Positions 22,338 to 31,765 of a stretch of DNA of 38,727 bases are shown piece by piece (position 1 is the stretch's first letter; each line of letters starts with the position of its first letter). The stretch lies in NCBI GenBank assembly GCA_003138855.1, contig PLHF01000126.1:20840-59566 (forward strand), given 5' to 3'. The notes beneath the pieces were generated by a model. That model was not told where the DNA came from, made no database searches, and saw only the letters and a program-made list of their open reading frames with translations. This DNA is from Acidimicrobiaceae bacterium. GTDB lineage: Bacteria > Actinomycetota > Acidimicrobiia > Acidimicrobiales > RAAP-2. The translations under genes were made by a program, and so were the position numbers.

Positions 22338-24275
22338 TCACGGCTGGGCCCCGTCTTCGTGTCGGAGCAGCACCACGGCCAGGGGCGGAGCGGAGATGCT
22401 CACCGAGTGGGTCTGGCCGCCCCATGGGACGGGCCGGGCCTCGACCTCGCCCAGGTTCCCCGTGCCGCTGCCTCCGTAGATGGCGGCGTCACTGTTGAGG
22501 ATCTCCCGCCAGATGCCTGCTGCGGGCACGCCGAGGAGCAGGTCGTGGCGGGGCACCGGCGTGAAGTTGCAGACCGCCAGCACCGCGCCCCCAGCCTTGG
22601 ACCGCCGGAGGAAGCTCAGGGTGGAGCCCGTGGCGTCGTCGGCGTGGACCCATTCGAAGCCGGACGGGTCGGCGTCGAGCTCGTGGAGGGCGGGCTCCTC
22701 CCGGTAGATCCGGTTGAGGTCGGAGACGAAGCGGAGGAGCCCGGCATGGGGGGCGTGGTCGAGGAGGTGCCAGTCGAGGGAGCGCTCGTGGCTCCACTCG
22801 CGCCACTGGCCCAGCTCGTCGCCCATGAACAGGAGTTTCTTGCCGGGCTGGGCGAACTGGTAGCCGTAGAGGAGCCGGAGGTTGGCGTGCTTCTGCCAGT
22901 CGTCCCCGGGCATGGCGCCCAGCAGCGACCCTTTGCCGTGGACCACCTCGTCGTGGGAGAGGGGCAGGACGTAGTTCTCCGTGAAGGCGTAGAGCCCGCG
23001 GAACGTCAATTCGCCGTGGTGGTGGCTCCGGTGGACGGGGTCCCGCCGGAAGTAGGCCAGGGTGTCGTGCATCCAGCCCATGTCCCACTTGTAGCCGAAC
23101 CCGAGGCCGCCGAACTCGGTGGGCCGGGACACCCCGGGAAAGGCCGTCGACTCCTCGGCCATGGTCTGGACGTCGGGATGGGCGCCGTAGACCCCGATGT
23201 TGAGCTGACGGAGGAACTCGATGGCCTCGAGGTTCTCACGGCCCCCGAAGCGGTTCGGGACCCACTCCCCTTCCTGCCGGGAGTAGTCGAGGTAGAGCAT
23301 GGAGGCCACGGCGTCGACCCGGAGGCCGTCGGCGTGGTAGGTCGACAGCCAGTGCTCGGCCGACGAGAGCAGAAAGCTCCGGACCTCGTTGCGGCCGTAG
23401 TTGAAGATGTAGCTCTTCCAGTCGGGGTGGAAGCCCTGGCGGGGGTCGGCGTGCTCGTAGAGGTGGGTGCCGTCGAAGTCCCCCAGGGCGAAGCCGTCGG
23501 TGGGGAAGTGCGAGGGCACCCAGTCGAGGAGTACCCCGATGCCGGCTTGGTGGAGCTGGTCGATCAGCGCCATGAGACCTTGAGGCGCGCCGTAACGCGC
23601 AGTGGGTGCGAAGTAGCCGGTGGTCTGGTAGCCCCAGCTGCCGTAGAAGGGATGCTCCATGATGGGGAGGAACTCCACATGGGTGAAGCCGGTCTCGACC
23701 AGGTGGCGGACGAGGAGAGGAGCGAGCTCCTCGTAGCCGAGCAACTTCCCCGGGTCCTCCGGGGAGCGTGCCCACGAGCCGAGGTGGACTTCGTAGATGG
23801 AGACGGGAGCGTCCAGGGCGCCACGTCCGGCCCTGCTGGCCATCCACTCCCCGTCGCCCCAGTCGTAGCTGAGATCCCAGACCACCGAGCCGGTTCGCGG
23901 CGGGCACTCTGTGGCGAGGGCGTAGGGGTCCGCCTTCTCGAGGACGTCCCCTCCGGCGGTGACGATGGCGAACTTGTAGACGTGTCCGGGAGCCGCGGTC
24001 GGGACGACGCCGCCCCAGATCCCCGAGGAGGCCCGAGGGTCAAGGGGGTGGGCGGCGGGGTTCCACCCGTTGAAGTCTCCGATGACGCTGACCGCCCGGG
24101 CGCTGGGGGCCCACACGGCGAAGGCTGTCCCGGCCGGGCCCAGAGGGTGGGCGCCGAGCTTTTCGGCCAGCCCCCGGTGGGTCCCCTCGTTGAAGAGGTG
24201 GATGTCGGCGTCGGAGAGCTCCCAGGGCGCGACGGTGGCCGGTTGCGGTCCGGGTTGACGCTGCGTGGCGGTCAT
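22338..24275 (-). CDS. glgB: 1,4-alpha-glucan branching enzyme (GH13)
   Basis: This 645-aa protein has an N-terminal CBM48 region ([20 protein letters not shown] at 50-69) and a GH13 barrel with nucleophile Asp321 in [16 protein letters not shown], acid/base Glu374 in TMAEEST and Asp442 in [24 protein letters not shown] is specific to branching enzymes. It cuts alpha-1,4 chains and rejoins them as alpha-1,6 branches. It lacks the extra N1 domain of about 100 residues seen in the mycobacterial enzyme, so it is the shorter type. The ATG at 24275 is preceded by GAAGGAGA 7 nt upstream; the open frame beyond it is antisense-like noise. It sits 25 bp after malQ. Confidence 0.94.
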   Translation of the reverse strand: MTATQRQPGPQPATVAPWELSDADIHLFNEGTHRGLAEKLGAHPLGPAGTAFAVWAPSARAVSVIGDFNGWNPAAHPLDPRASSGIWGGVVPTAAPGHVYKFAIVTAGGDVLEKADPYALATECPPRTGSVVWDLSYDWGDGEWMASRAGRGALDAPVSIYEVHLGSWARSPEDPGKLLGYEELAPLLVRHLVETGFTHVEFLPIMEHPFYGSWGYQTTGYFAPTARYGAPQGLMALIDQLHQAGIGVLLDWVPSHFPTDGFALGDFDGTHLYEHADPRQGFHPDWKSYIFNYGRNEVRSFLLSSAEHWLSTYHADGLRVDAVASMLYLDYSRQEGEWVPNRFGGRENLEAIEFLRQLNIGVYGAHPDVQTMAEESTAFPGVSRPTEFGGLGFGYKWDMGWMHDTLAYFRRDPVHRSHHHGELTFRGLYAFTENYVLPLSHDEVVHGKGSLLGAMPGDDWQKHANLRLLYGYQFAQPGKKLLFMGDELGQWREWSHERSLDWHLLDHAPHAGLLRFVSDLNRIYREEPALHELDADPSGFEWVHADDATGSTLSFLRRSKAGGAVLAVCNFTPVPRHDLLLGVPAAGIWREILNSDAAIYGGSGTGNLGEVEARPVPWGGQTHSVSISAPPLAVVLLRHEDGAQP

Positions 24276-24300
24276 CAGCCGTTCTCCTTCTATGGACCCA

Positions 24301-26427
24301 TCATTCTCCCCCGGGATCGACCTGTTCCGCACCTTCGCCACCCTGGCCACCCTGGCGGGCGCCGTTGACCAGCCGGAGGATGGCTGCCGGCGCCCGGTTC
24401 CGGGCCCGGAGGTCTTCGGGCCAGCGCCGGGTCCACCGTCGCCGGAAGTTGCCTTCTGCCGGGCCGGTTCCGGGCCTGTTCTGGGGCTCGCGCTCCAACC
24501 AGAGATCCTCGAGGTCGACCAGGACCAGCCGGGCCGGGCCGGCCGCAAGGTGGAGGAGCAAAGCCCGCAGGGCCCGACCGGGCGACGCCGGCCGGCCCAG
24601 GGCAGCGGCCACTGCGGACCGGAGGGCGGCCCGTTCGGCGCGTTCGACCGTGGCGGCCTCGGGGTCGAGCGCACCCCGCCGGACCCGGTCGCCGATGTCG
24701 AGGCCGGCCCACCAGGAGGCGAACAGGGGGAGGTCGTGCGTGGCGATCGACGCCAGGGAGTCCGGTGGGGGGTCGGGGAAGGGGTCGTCGGCTTTGGCCG
24801 CGAACTCATGGACGTGGGACCGGAGCATCCCGTCGCGGCGCATGGCGGCCCTGACGGCGGGTGCCACCGTACCCAGGTCCTCGCCCACCACGGCCACGCC
24901 GGCCCGGGTGGCCTCCAGGACGGTGACAGCCCGGAGCTCCTCGGACCGGTAGCTGACATAGGCGCCATCGGCGGGGGCCATGCCCTCGGGAGTCCACCAC
25001 AGCCGGTGCAGGCCCATCACGTGGTCGATCCGCACCACGCTGGCGAGGCGGAGGGTGTGGCGGAGGACGGCGATCGGGTAGCGGTAGCTGTCCTGGCGGA
25101 TCTGCTCCGGGTGGAGGGGATTGACGCCCCAGTCCTGCCCGGCGGGCTGGAAGCTGTCGGGCGGCGCTCCGACGGTGGCGCCAGTGGCGAACGCGGAGGG
25201 ATGGAGCCAGGGGTCGAAGCCATCGGGGTGGGTGCCGACCGGTAGGTCCAGGTAGAGCCCGCCCCGGGCGGCGACCTCGGTCAGCTGCTCGTGGGCGACC
25301 CATTGGGCGTACCGGTGGTAGCGGACCCGGTGCTCGTCGTCCGCTCCGGTCGGGATCCGGCCCGGCCGGGACCCGATCCATTGCGTCCAGGGTCCACCCA
25401 GGGTCTCGGTGGCAGCACGGAAGCGGGCATACGCCTCCACCTCGGGCCGATCGCCCAGGAAGGCATCCAGGGCGGTGCGGCGGGCGGAGGACGATGAGGC
25501 CAGAGCGTCGGCCAGCAGCTCGAGGATCTGGCGCTTGGCCGCCAAGGTGGCGGAGAGGTCGGACCGTGGGAGCGTGCGAAGCCGGGCCAGGTGGCGCCGG
25601 AAGCCGGTCGAGGCGAGCAGGCGGCGGGCCTCGGGGGCGATCTCGAGCTCGGGGAGCCGCTCGACGTCGACGTAGAGCTCGTTCCACGCCAGCCGGCTGG
25701 CCGGTCGGTAGGGACTGGGCTCCACCACCGGTCCGTCGAGGAAGCCGGCCAAGAGGGGCAGGGTCCCGACGAAGCTCCCTCCGAGCCCGCTCGTCCACTC
25801 TCCGAGCTCGGCCAGCTCCCGGTAGGTGCCCACCCCCCAGTCGGTCTCGGTCCGCACCGCATGGAGGGGGGCGAAGACCCCCCAGCCCCGGTCCGGATCG
25901 GGACCACGCCGGGGAGCGGAGATGACCAGGGCCGAGGCGGTCAGGCCGGGGCCTTCCACGTCGAGGTGGTGATAGCCGGGGGTGGACGCGAGGGAGCCGG
26001 TGAGCCGGAATCGGTACCGGGTCACACCCGTGCCGTCGATCGGCCCGGCCTGGGCCTGGGCGAAGAGAAGCGACCCGAGGGGTCGACAGTCGACGGAGCC
26101 GTCCTCGTGTCGGATGGTCAGCCGGACCCGGCCCGGGTCGACGGCGGTGGGGAGGATGAGGTTGTGGACGGTCTGGGCGCCTGACCGGCGGATCAGGACG
26201 GGCTCGATCACCCGGTAGCCGGCCTCGGCAGCGGCCAGCAGTTCGGGAGCCTGGTCGGGATGGCTGATCGGGACGCCCAGAGCAGCAAGGACCCCGACCA
26301 GGGACTCGTTGCCGACCTGGACCCGGCGGCGGTCCTCGGTCACGTAGGCGGACTGCACGCCGTACCGGCCGGCCAGGGCGCGGAGGGCACCACGGCCCGG
26401 AGGTCGGGCCGGTCCGCCCGCCGTCAC
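24301..26427 (-). CDS. malQ: 4-alpha-glucanotransferase (GH77, amylomaltase)
   Basis: This 708-aa protein has an N-terminal extension typical of long bacterial MalQ (residues 1-about 165, with the small beta domain ending [14 protein letters not shown]) and the GH77 barrel: [12 protein letters not shown] (181-192), [18 protein letters not shown], nucleophile Asp468 in [15 protein letters not shown], acid/base Glu516 in VVGEDLGTV and Asp565 in ATHDLP. It moves maltodextrin units between chains, feeding phosphorylase and GlgE with usable primers. I chose GTG at 26427, but no ribosome site is clear and the gap to glgE (73 bp) is the second longest in the operon. The C-terminal 40 residues are Arg/Gly-rich and poorly conserved. 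Confidence 0.9.
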   Translation of the reverse strand: MTAGGPARPPGRGALRALAGRYGVQSAYVTEDRRRVQVGNESLVGVLAALGVPISHPDQAPELLAAAEAGYRVIEPVLIRRSGAQTVHNLILPTAVDPGRVRLTIRHEDGSVDCRPLGSLLFAQAQAGPIDGTGVTRYRFRLTGSLASTPGYHHLDVEGPGLTASALVISAPRRGPDPDRGWGVFAPLHAVRTETDWGVGTYRELAELGEWTSGLGGSFVGTLPLLAGFLDGPVVEPSPYRPASRLAWNELYVDVERLPELEIAPEARRLLASTGFRRHLARLRTLPRSDLSATLAAKRQILELLADALASSSSARRTALDAFLGDRPEVEAYARFRAATETLGGPWTQWIGSRPGRIPTGADDEHRVRYHRYAQWVAHEQLTEVAARGGLYLDLPVGTHPDGFDPWLHPSAFATGATVGAPPDSFQPAGQDWGVNPLHPEQIRQDSYRYPIAVLRHTLRLASVVRIDHVMGLHRLWWTPEGMAPADGAYVSYRSEELRAVTVLEATRAGVAVVGEDLGTVAPAVRAAMRRDGMLRSHVHEFAAKADDPFPDPPPDSLASIATHDLPLFASWWAGLDIGDRVRRGALDPEAATVERAERAALRSAVAAALGRPASPGRALRALLLHLAAGPARLVLVDLEDLWLEREPQNRPGTGPAEGNFRRRWTRRWPEDLRARNRAPAAILRLVNGARQGGQGGEGAEQVDPGGE

Positions 26428-26500
26428 AGGGTGGTGCCCGGAAGGTCGGGCGTGGGCGCCGCTTCCCGCCGCCGGGGGGCGGCTGCCGGTAGCACGGCGG

Positions 26501-28507
26501 TCAGCTTCCCGGTCGCTCGAGATGGAAGATGTGGGCCGAGACGACCGCGGGGTCGAGCTGGATGTAGTTGTCGGCGCCGGTCCAGAGGTAGCGGGCGTCG
26601 GTGAGGAGATCGTGAACGGCGAAGGCCTCGACCGGGTCCAGTTGCAAAGCTGCCAGGTCGAGATGGACCGTGCCCCCCTGGGTCGCGAGGGGGTCGAGGT
26701 TGACGGCAATCAGGACGGCGTCGTCCCATCCGGGCACACCGGGGCTGCAGCCGGCCGTCTTCGAGTAGACGAGCAGGCGGTCGTTGTCGACGCCGTGGAA
26801 CCGCAGGGTGCGATTCTGTTGGAGGGCCGGATGGCCGAGTCGGATGGCGTTGACCCGGGCCACCAGGTCGGCAAGGCTGTCGGGCTGGTCGAGGTTCCGG
26901 TGACGGACCTCGAACTTGTCGGAGTTGAGGTACTCCTCCGATCCGGGGGTGCGGGGCTGGTGTTCGAGAAGCTCGAAGGCGGGCCCGTAGATCCCGTAGT
27001 TCGCGGCCAGGGTGGCGGCCAGGACGAGCCGGGCCTCGAAGGCCGGTCGGCCCCCGTGCTGGAGGACCTCGTGGAGAATGTCGGGGGTGTTGGGCCAGAA
27101 ATTGGGACGGAAATAGTCGGCCAGCGGGGTGCGGGTCAGCTCGGTCAGGTACTCCTCTAACTCCCAGGCGGTGTTCCGCCAGGTGAAGTAGGTGTACGAC
27201 TGGGAGAAGCCCACCTTGGCCAGGTGTTCCATGATCCGAGGCCGGGTGAATGCCTCAGCCAGCATGATGACCTCGGGGTGGTCGGCTCGGACGGCGGCAA
27301 GGAGCCATTCCCAGAACTGCAGTGGCTTGGTGTGGGGGTTGTCCACCCGGAAGATCCGGACGCCGTGGCCGATCCAGAATTCGAGCACGCCGTGGAGGGC
27401 ATCCCACAACTGGCGCCAGTCGGCCGTCTCGAAATCCAGAGGCCAGACGTCCTCGTAGCGCTTGGGGGGGTTCTCGGCTGTCCGGATGCTCCCATCGGGG
27501 AGACGCCGGAACCAGTCGGGGTGCTCGGTGACCCAGGGGTGGTCGGGGGAGCACTGGAAGGTCAGGTCGAGGGCGACCTCGATGCCCTCGGCGGCCGCCG
27601 CGGTCACCAGCCGATCGAAGTCGGCCAGGGTGCCGAGCTCCGGGTTCACGGCGGTGTGGCCCCCGGCGGCGCCGCCGATGGCCCAGGGGCTGCCCGGATC
27701 GCCCGGCCCCGCTTCGCCGGCACCGTTGGGCCCCTTCCGGGCGGTGGTCCCGATGGGATGGATGGGCGGAAGGTAGAGGACGTCGAAGCCGAGCCGGGAC
27801 ACGTAGGGCAGCAGGGCCTCCACGTCGGCCAGGGTGCCGGGGCGGGCGGGGTCGGGGGAGGCGGAGCGGGGGAAGATCTCGTACCAGCTGCTGAAGCGGG
27901 CCCGGGCCCGCTCCACCTCGACCGGGTAGGCCTCGGAGACGGTGGCCGGCCCCGGGTCGGGGTAGCGGGACATGAGCTCTCCCAGCTCCGGGCTGGTGGC
28001 CGGCTCGATGCCGTCGGCCCCTCGGGCCGACGCGACCTCCTCGAGGCTGTCGGCGAGGAGGCTGAGCCGCTGCCGGTCGGGGCCCTTGGCCCGCCTCGCA
28101 GCCCGGCGGACCAGGTCGGCCCCGACGAGGAGCTCGACGGCGAGGGGTTGGCCGGCCCCGGCCCGGGCCTCGAGCGCCCTGCGCCAGCTGCCGAAATGAT
28201 CGACGGTGGCCCAAACGGCAAACTGGTAGCGACCGACCCGCCGCACCGGGAACTCCCCCCGCCAGCGGTCGTTGCCGAGGGGTGTCAGGGGGGCGGAGCG
28301 CCACCTGGACTTCGTCTCGCGACGGAAGCGTATTTCGGCAAGGAGTTCGTCGTGGCCGTCGGCGAAGATGTCGGCCTCCACGACGACGGTTTCACCGAGG
28401 GACCCTTTGGCCGGGTAGCGGCCGCCGTCGACGGTGGGCCTCACCCCGGTGATGACGGGCCTGGCTCGGCCGAAGGCCTCGGGGAGGGCAGCAGCCGGCT
28501 CAGCCAT
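26501..28507 (-). CDS. glgE: Alpha-1,4-glucan:maltose-1-phosphate maltosyltransferase (GH13_3)
   Basis: This 668-aa protein transfers maltose from alpha-maltose 1-phosphate to the end of a glucan chain. Seen are the N-terminal domain (RPVITGVRPTVDGGRYPAKG at 16-35), WYEIFPRS (208-215), YLPPIHPIG (245-253), nucleophile Asp389 in IFRVDNPHTKP, acid/base Glu418 in MLAEAFTRP and Asp476 in WPNTPDIL. These align with known GlgE catalytic residues. The length is near the streptomycete enzyme. I chose ATG at 28507, overlapping the glgP stop by 8 bp; a GTG at 28549 is possible but adds a non-conserved leader. GlgM in the same operon supplies the substrate. Confidence 0.94.
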   Translation of the reverse strand: MAEPAAALPEAFGRARPVITGVRPTVDGGRYPAKGSLGETVVVEADIFADGHDELLAEIRFRRETKSRWRSAPLTPLGNDRWRGEFPVRRVGRYQFAVWATVDHFGSWRRALEARAGAGQPLAVELLVGADLVRRAARRAKGPDRQRLSLLADSLEEVASARGADGIEPATSPELGELMSRYPDPGPATVSEAYPVEVERARARFSSWYEIFPRSASPDPARPGTLADVEALLPYVSRLGFDVLYLPPIHPIGTTARKGPNGAGEAGPGDPGSPWAIGGAAGGHTAVNPELGTLADFDRLVTAAAAEGIEVALDLTFQCSPDHPWVTEHPDWFRRLPDGSIRTAENPPKRYEDVWPLDFETADWRQLWDALHGVLEFWIGHGVRIFRVDNPHTKPLQFWEWLLAAVRADHPEVIMLAEAFTRPRIMEHLAKVGFSQSYTYFTWRNTAWELEEYLTELTRTPLADYFRPNFWPNTPDILHEVLQHGGRPAFEARLVLAATLAANYGIYGPAFELLEHQPRTPGSEEYLNSDKFEVRHRNLDQPDSLADLVARVNAIRLGHPALQQNRTLRFHGVDNDRLLVYSKTAGCSPGVPGWDDAVLIAVNLDPLATQGGTVHLDLAALQLDPVEAFAVHDLLTDARYLWTGADNYIQLDPAVVSAHIFHLERPGS

Positions 28508-30224
28508 CGGAACCGCCGCTTCGCCTGTACGCACGGTCCACGTACTCACCCACCATGCGTTGGGCGGTGAAGAAGGAGCCGTTCAACGCAATGGCGAAGC
28601 GGCAGACGGCGGTGAAGTCATCCGGTCGCCCGTAGTAGAGGGGGGCCACCACCTCGGCCAGGACCCGGTCGAGCTCGGCCCCGTCGGCTGCGTCGACCAC
28701 GGCGTCACCGATGGGGAGGGTGACCGCGGCCCCCAGGTCGGCACCGATGGCCCAGCCGGTGACGCCTTCGATATGTCCCTCCACCCACCAACCGTCGAGG
28801 ACGCTGAGGCTGGGGACGCCGTTGAGGGCAGCTTTCATGCCACTCGTCCCCGAGGCCTCGTGGGGAGCCACCGGATTGTTCAGCCAGACATCGACACCGG
28901 CTACCAGGAGGGCGGCCAGGCTCATCCCGTAGTCCTCGAGGTAGACGACGGTGACATCGCCGGCCAGCTCCTTCGCGGCGGCGTTGACGTGCTCGATGAG
29001 GGCCTTGCCGGGCCTGTCGGAAGGATGAGCCTTGCCGGCGTAGACAACCTGGAGAGGCCCGACCCGTTCGACGAGCGCCCGAAGCGCGTCGGGCCGGGAG
29101 AGGAGGAGATCGTTGCGCTTGTACGGGGTGGCCCGTCGGGCCACCCCGATGGTCAGGACTTCGGGGTCGAGGGAGACACCCAGGCGGCGTGCCACTTCGC
29201 CGAGGAGCACCTGCTTGGCCTCGGCATGGGCGGTTCGAATCTCTTCGAGGGGGATCCCGCCGGCGTAGCGCAGCATGGTGTTGTGCTCGCGCCAGCGGGG
29301 CAAGTGCCGGTCGAAGAGCCGAGCGGTGCTGGGGGCAACCCAGGTGGAGACGTGTACGCCGTTGGTGATGGCGTCGATCCGGTACCGGGGGAACATCGCC
29401 CGGGAGACCTCCCCGTGGCGCTGTGCCACCCCATTGACGAAGCCGGAGAAGAACATCCCGAGGACGGTCATGTTGAGGGTTCCATGCTCGAGGCAGCCGA
29501 TCCGCGTCAATCCGACAGCAAGCTCGGGCCCGAGGACCTCGACCATCACCTGGGGATCGAAGCGGTCGTGGCCCGCCGGTACCGGGGTGTGGGTGGTGAA
29601 GGCACAGCGTGCCCGGACCGACTCGATGTCAGCCGATGATGCGTCGGCCACCATCCCGCCGAGCCGGTCAGAGAGGAGGGCCACCGGCACCAGGGAGGCA
29701 TGGCCCTCGTTGAGATGGTAGGTGGCGATCTCCCCGTGGCCGAGCTCCCGGAGCATGGCTGGGCCGGCCAGGCCGAGGACGGCCTCCTGGGAGAGCCGCT
29801 CGACGGGGGGTCCCGCGTAGAGCCGATCGGTGATGGCCTGATCGGTGGAGCTGTTCTCGGAAAGCTGGGTGTCAAGGAAGTAGACGGCAACAGTGGACCC
29901 TCCGACACCGGTCAGGACACGTCGCCAAACGCCGACGACCACGGGCCGGCCTCCGATGACCACCTTGACCCTTGTGTCCAGTCGCTCGAGGCGGTCGGCG
30001 GGTATCCAGCGGACGGGATGTTCGATCTGACGGCCGGCGGCGTCGAGCTCCTGCCGGAAGAAACCCTGGTGATACAGGAGGGTGACCCCTACGGCCGGCA
30101 CTCCCATGTCGGAAGCGGCGCGGAGGAAGTCCCCGGCGAGCACGCCGAGGCCACCACTGAACGTGGGGACCTCATCGTCCAGGGCGACTTCCATGGAGAA
30201 GTAGGCGACGGTTTCGGCATGCAC
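28500..30224 (-). CDS. glgP: Alpha-glucan phosphorylase (GT35, short form)
   Basis: This 574-aa protein releases glucose 1-phosphate from glucan ends using PLP. It begins ETVAYFSMEVALDDEVPTFS followed by GGLGVLAGD, the signature of the short alpha-glucan phosphorylase family. Later blocks are ATYHLNEGHASL, AFTTHTPVPAGHDRF, AITNGVHVSTWVAP, ATPYKRNDLL and the PLP-lysine block HEASGTSGMKAALNG (Lys at 464). The length is that of the short form rather than the 800-aa MalP type. I chose the GTG at 30224, which places the conserved strand at the N-terminus; a GTG at 30260 adds 12 non-conserved residues. It is the first gene of the operon, so the main glg promoter must lie in 30225-30426. Confidence 0.9.
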   Translation of the reverse strand: MHAETVAYFSMEVALDDEVPTFSGGLGVLAGDFLRAASDMGVPAVGVTLLYHQGFFRQELDAAGRQIEHPVRWIPADRLERLDTRVKVVIGGRPVVVGVWRRVLTGVGGSTVAVYFLDTQLSENSSTDQAITDRLYAGPPVERLSQEAVLGLAGPAMLRELGHGEIATYHLNEGHASLVPVALLSDRLGGMVADASSADIESVRARCAFTTHTPVPAGHDRFDPQVMVEVLGPELAVGLTRIGCLEHGTLNMTVLGMFFSGFVNGVAQRHGEVSRAMFPRYRIDAITNGVHVSTWVAPSTARLFDRHLPRWREHNTMLRYAGGIPLEEIRTAHAEAKQVLLGEVARRLGVSLDPEVLTIGVARRATPYKRNDLLLSRPDALRALVERVGPLQVVYAGKAHPSDRPGKALIEHVNAAAKELAGDVTVVYLEDYGMSLAALLVAGVDVWLNNPVAPHEASGTSGMKAALNGVPSLSVLDGWWVEGHIEGVTGWAIGADLGAAVTLPIGDAVVDAADGAELDRVLAEVVAPLYYGRPDDFTAVCRFAIALNGSFFTAQRMVGEYVDRAYRRSGGSDG

Positions 30225-30426
30225 CCTGTCAAGTGTGGCGCATGGACTTCGGAGTCGCACACCGAGAGGCAGGTCCCGGCACGTCCAAGCGAGGAGCGGA
30301 GATCACCGACGAGGTTGCTGCCGGGTGTCACGTCTACGTGGAGACCAGCTTTGGCCGGATGCCCTTGCGTGACCTTCCGATGATGTGACCAACGACCCTT
30401 GTAGTTGGTGCGGCCAGGGGGTGACG
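30225..30426. promoter_or_regulatory. Divergent control region of the glg operon and a small membrane protein gene
   Basis: About 200 bp separate glgP (minus) and the 30427 gene (plus). It contains an ACCAAC-N10-GTTGGT dyad (30388-30409), a GTGACCTTC sequence (30369-30377) like those at 17.1 and 20.2 kb, and on the minus strand GGGACCTGCCTCTC (30264-30277), a loose DosR-like match 40 bp before glgP. No consensus -10/-35 pair stands out. Confidence 0.4.
30388..30409. repeat. Inverted repeat ACCAAC-N10-GTTGGT
   Basis: A 6-bp dyad with arms separated by 10 bases, 17 bp before the ATG of the small membrane protein and facing the glg operon. It could be an operator or a short 5' hairpin. Confidence 0.35.
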
Positions 30427-30705
30427 ATGTCCTCGAAGGGTGACGAAGCTCGGGCTGAGCTTGTCCTGTCGAATCGGTCGGAGCAGATCGGAGGCGCTGC
30501 TGTGGCCAACTTGTTCGTTTTCGGAATGGCGGTCTTTCTCGGCGGATTGTGCTGGCTGGCCGCACGGGTCGTCCTATGGGCGGCCGAGACCAAAGCTGAA
30601 TACAGCGAGTTCATTGGACCTCTCCCGGCGGGTGTTCTTGTGGAGATTCCTGACACGGTCCCGTCCGAATGGGTCGAGGCCTACCGGGCGGAGAGAGACG
30701 GATGA
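30427..30705 (+). CDS. Small single-pass membrane protein of unknown function
   Basis: This 92-aa protein has a polar N-terminus (MSSKGDEARAELVLSNRSEQ), one membrane helix at about 25-50 (AVANLFVFGMAVFLGGLCWL and following residues) and an acidic C-terminal part (VEIPDTVPSEWVEAYRAERD). I chose ATG at 30427 because AGGGGGTG lies just upstream; a GTG at 30385 is in frame but runs through the dyad at 30388-30409. I do not recognise the family. It is divergent from the glg operon and shares its upstream region. Confidence 0.55.
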   Translation: MSSKGDEARAELVLSNRSEQIGGAAVANLFVFGMAVFLGGLCWLAARVVLWAAETKAEYSEFIGPLPAGVLVEIPDTVPSEWVEAYRAERDG

Positions 30706-31765
30706 TCGCAAGTCGGTGAGTTGGCACCCCCAGGTCCGTGGCATCGAGGCAAGTTCCCTGTCACCAGTTCGCCGCAACTACCGGGTGCCCGAGACCGCCG
30801 GTTGAGTGGGGTGCATGGGAAGAGAGGCGGCCGGTAACGGAGTGTTCTTCACGGCTCGCGTTGAGTGCGGACCGCCGAAGACGGGTCGTATCCATTGCGT
30901 TGCTTCCGAAGCTGGTCGCCGGGCGTGCGTACGCACCCCGCTTCGCAGAGTATGGGCCGAGCCTGTGCGTGACCACCCTTCCCTACGGCAGCCGCCCCCG
31001 GAGATCACGTGCATCAACCCTTGGCACGACCTGGCAATCGGCGACCGTCTGGCGCGGCCCGGGAACGGAGCATCGGGACGGGGACCCGAGCCTCAACCGG
31101 TGCACGTCCCCTGAACGCCGAGAGTGGGCCTCAGCTCACGCAGCGGAGCACTCGAGTCTCTCCGCATCTTCGCCTCCATCACGGAGAGCGCACGTTTCGG
31201 ACGACCGCCGTCCGTGTCAGGGACGTTCGCCGGCAACGTCTGCGGAAAGCGTCACGAAGATTTCATCCTCGGATTCCCGGGACCCCCTTGCGCCCGTGCG
31301 TGCCGGGGAATTAGATGACTGGCGAGGCCGACCGACCAAATCGAGTGGCCGTATGCCGTCCCAGCTGGCGGAGTGTCAGCGAACCGGTTGCACTGGTCCC
31401 ACGATCGTTGAGGCCGAACGGGACAGCCAGCAGCCAGCAGCCAGTACTCGCTTCCTGCAATTGAGCAGGTCCAACCGAACTCCCCGAAAGGATAGGTAGG
31501 TGGTGACCACTTCACTCAGCGATGTGAGAGCGGCCGTGCCCCGTGAGATCGCAGCCGCCGCGCTCTGCAGGGCCCTCGAATGGTCCATACTGTCGGGTGC
31601 GCAGGCCGGCACCGGCCCTCTTGCGTCCCGAGCAGTGGCCATCGGTCCTGCGAGCGGCCGTGCCGATAGGCGAGGGCCGAGGCACGGGCACCAGTCCTGG
31701 TTCGGCTGCGCAGCACAAGAGCGCGTTGGAATCCACTCACCGAGCCCAGAAGTGAGGCGATGAGA
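30706..31765. other. 1-kb gene-poor stretch
   Basis: No frame on either strand gives a recognisable protein; the longer ones are Arg/Ser/Pro-rich, as expected from GC-rich non-coding DNA. One 87-codon frame (31500-31763, GTG start) begins VVTTSLSDVRAAVPREIAAA and its TGA overlaps an ATG of the next gene as ATGA, so a leader peptide is possible but its second half is not protein-like. A CAGCCAG triplet repeat lies at 31424-31444. GGGACGTTCGCCGG at 31220-31233 is a 10/14 DosR-like match. Confidence 0.4.
31424..31444. repeat. Three tandem CAGCCAG units
   Basis: A perfect 7-bp unit is repeated three times in the gene-poor stretch. It has no evident coding role and may vary between strains. Confidence 0.45.

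Noticed and set aside
20734..22479. Long open frame (581 codons) on the plus strand opposite glgX
   Set aside because: It is a mirror of the GC-rich third-codon pattern of glgX, is Val/Asp/Gly-rich and shows no family motif.
22359..24368. Long plus-strand open frame opposite glgB
   Set aside because: Antisense shadow; the minus strand has all branching-enzyme catalytic motifs.
27224..28570. 448-codon plus-strand open frame opposite glgE
   Set aside because: Antisense shadow with low-complexity Gly/Pro/Val composition.
30227..30232. Perfect -35 TTGACA on the minus strand near the glgP start
   Set aside because: It lies 3 bp before the chosen start codon and no -10 follows at a usable distance before the conserved coding region.
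30738..31499. A 253-codon gene in the gene-poor stretch
   Set aside because: Composition is Arg/Ser/Pro-rich with no motif or ribosome site, and several overlapping frames look equally open.
31500..31763. An 87-codon gene coupled to the GH114-like gene by ATGA
   Set aside because: Only the first 30 residues look protein-like; the better start of the next gene (31766) does not overlap it. Kept only as a note.
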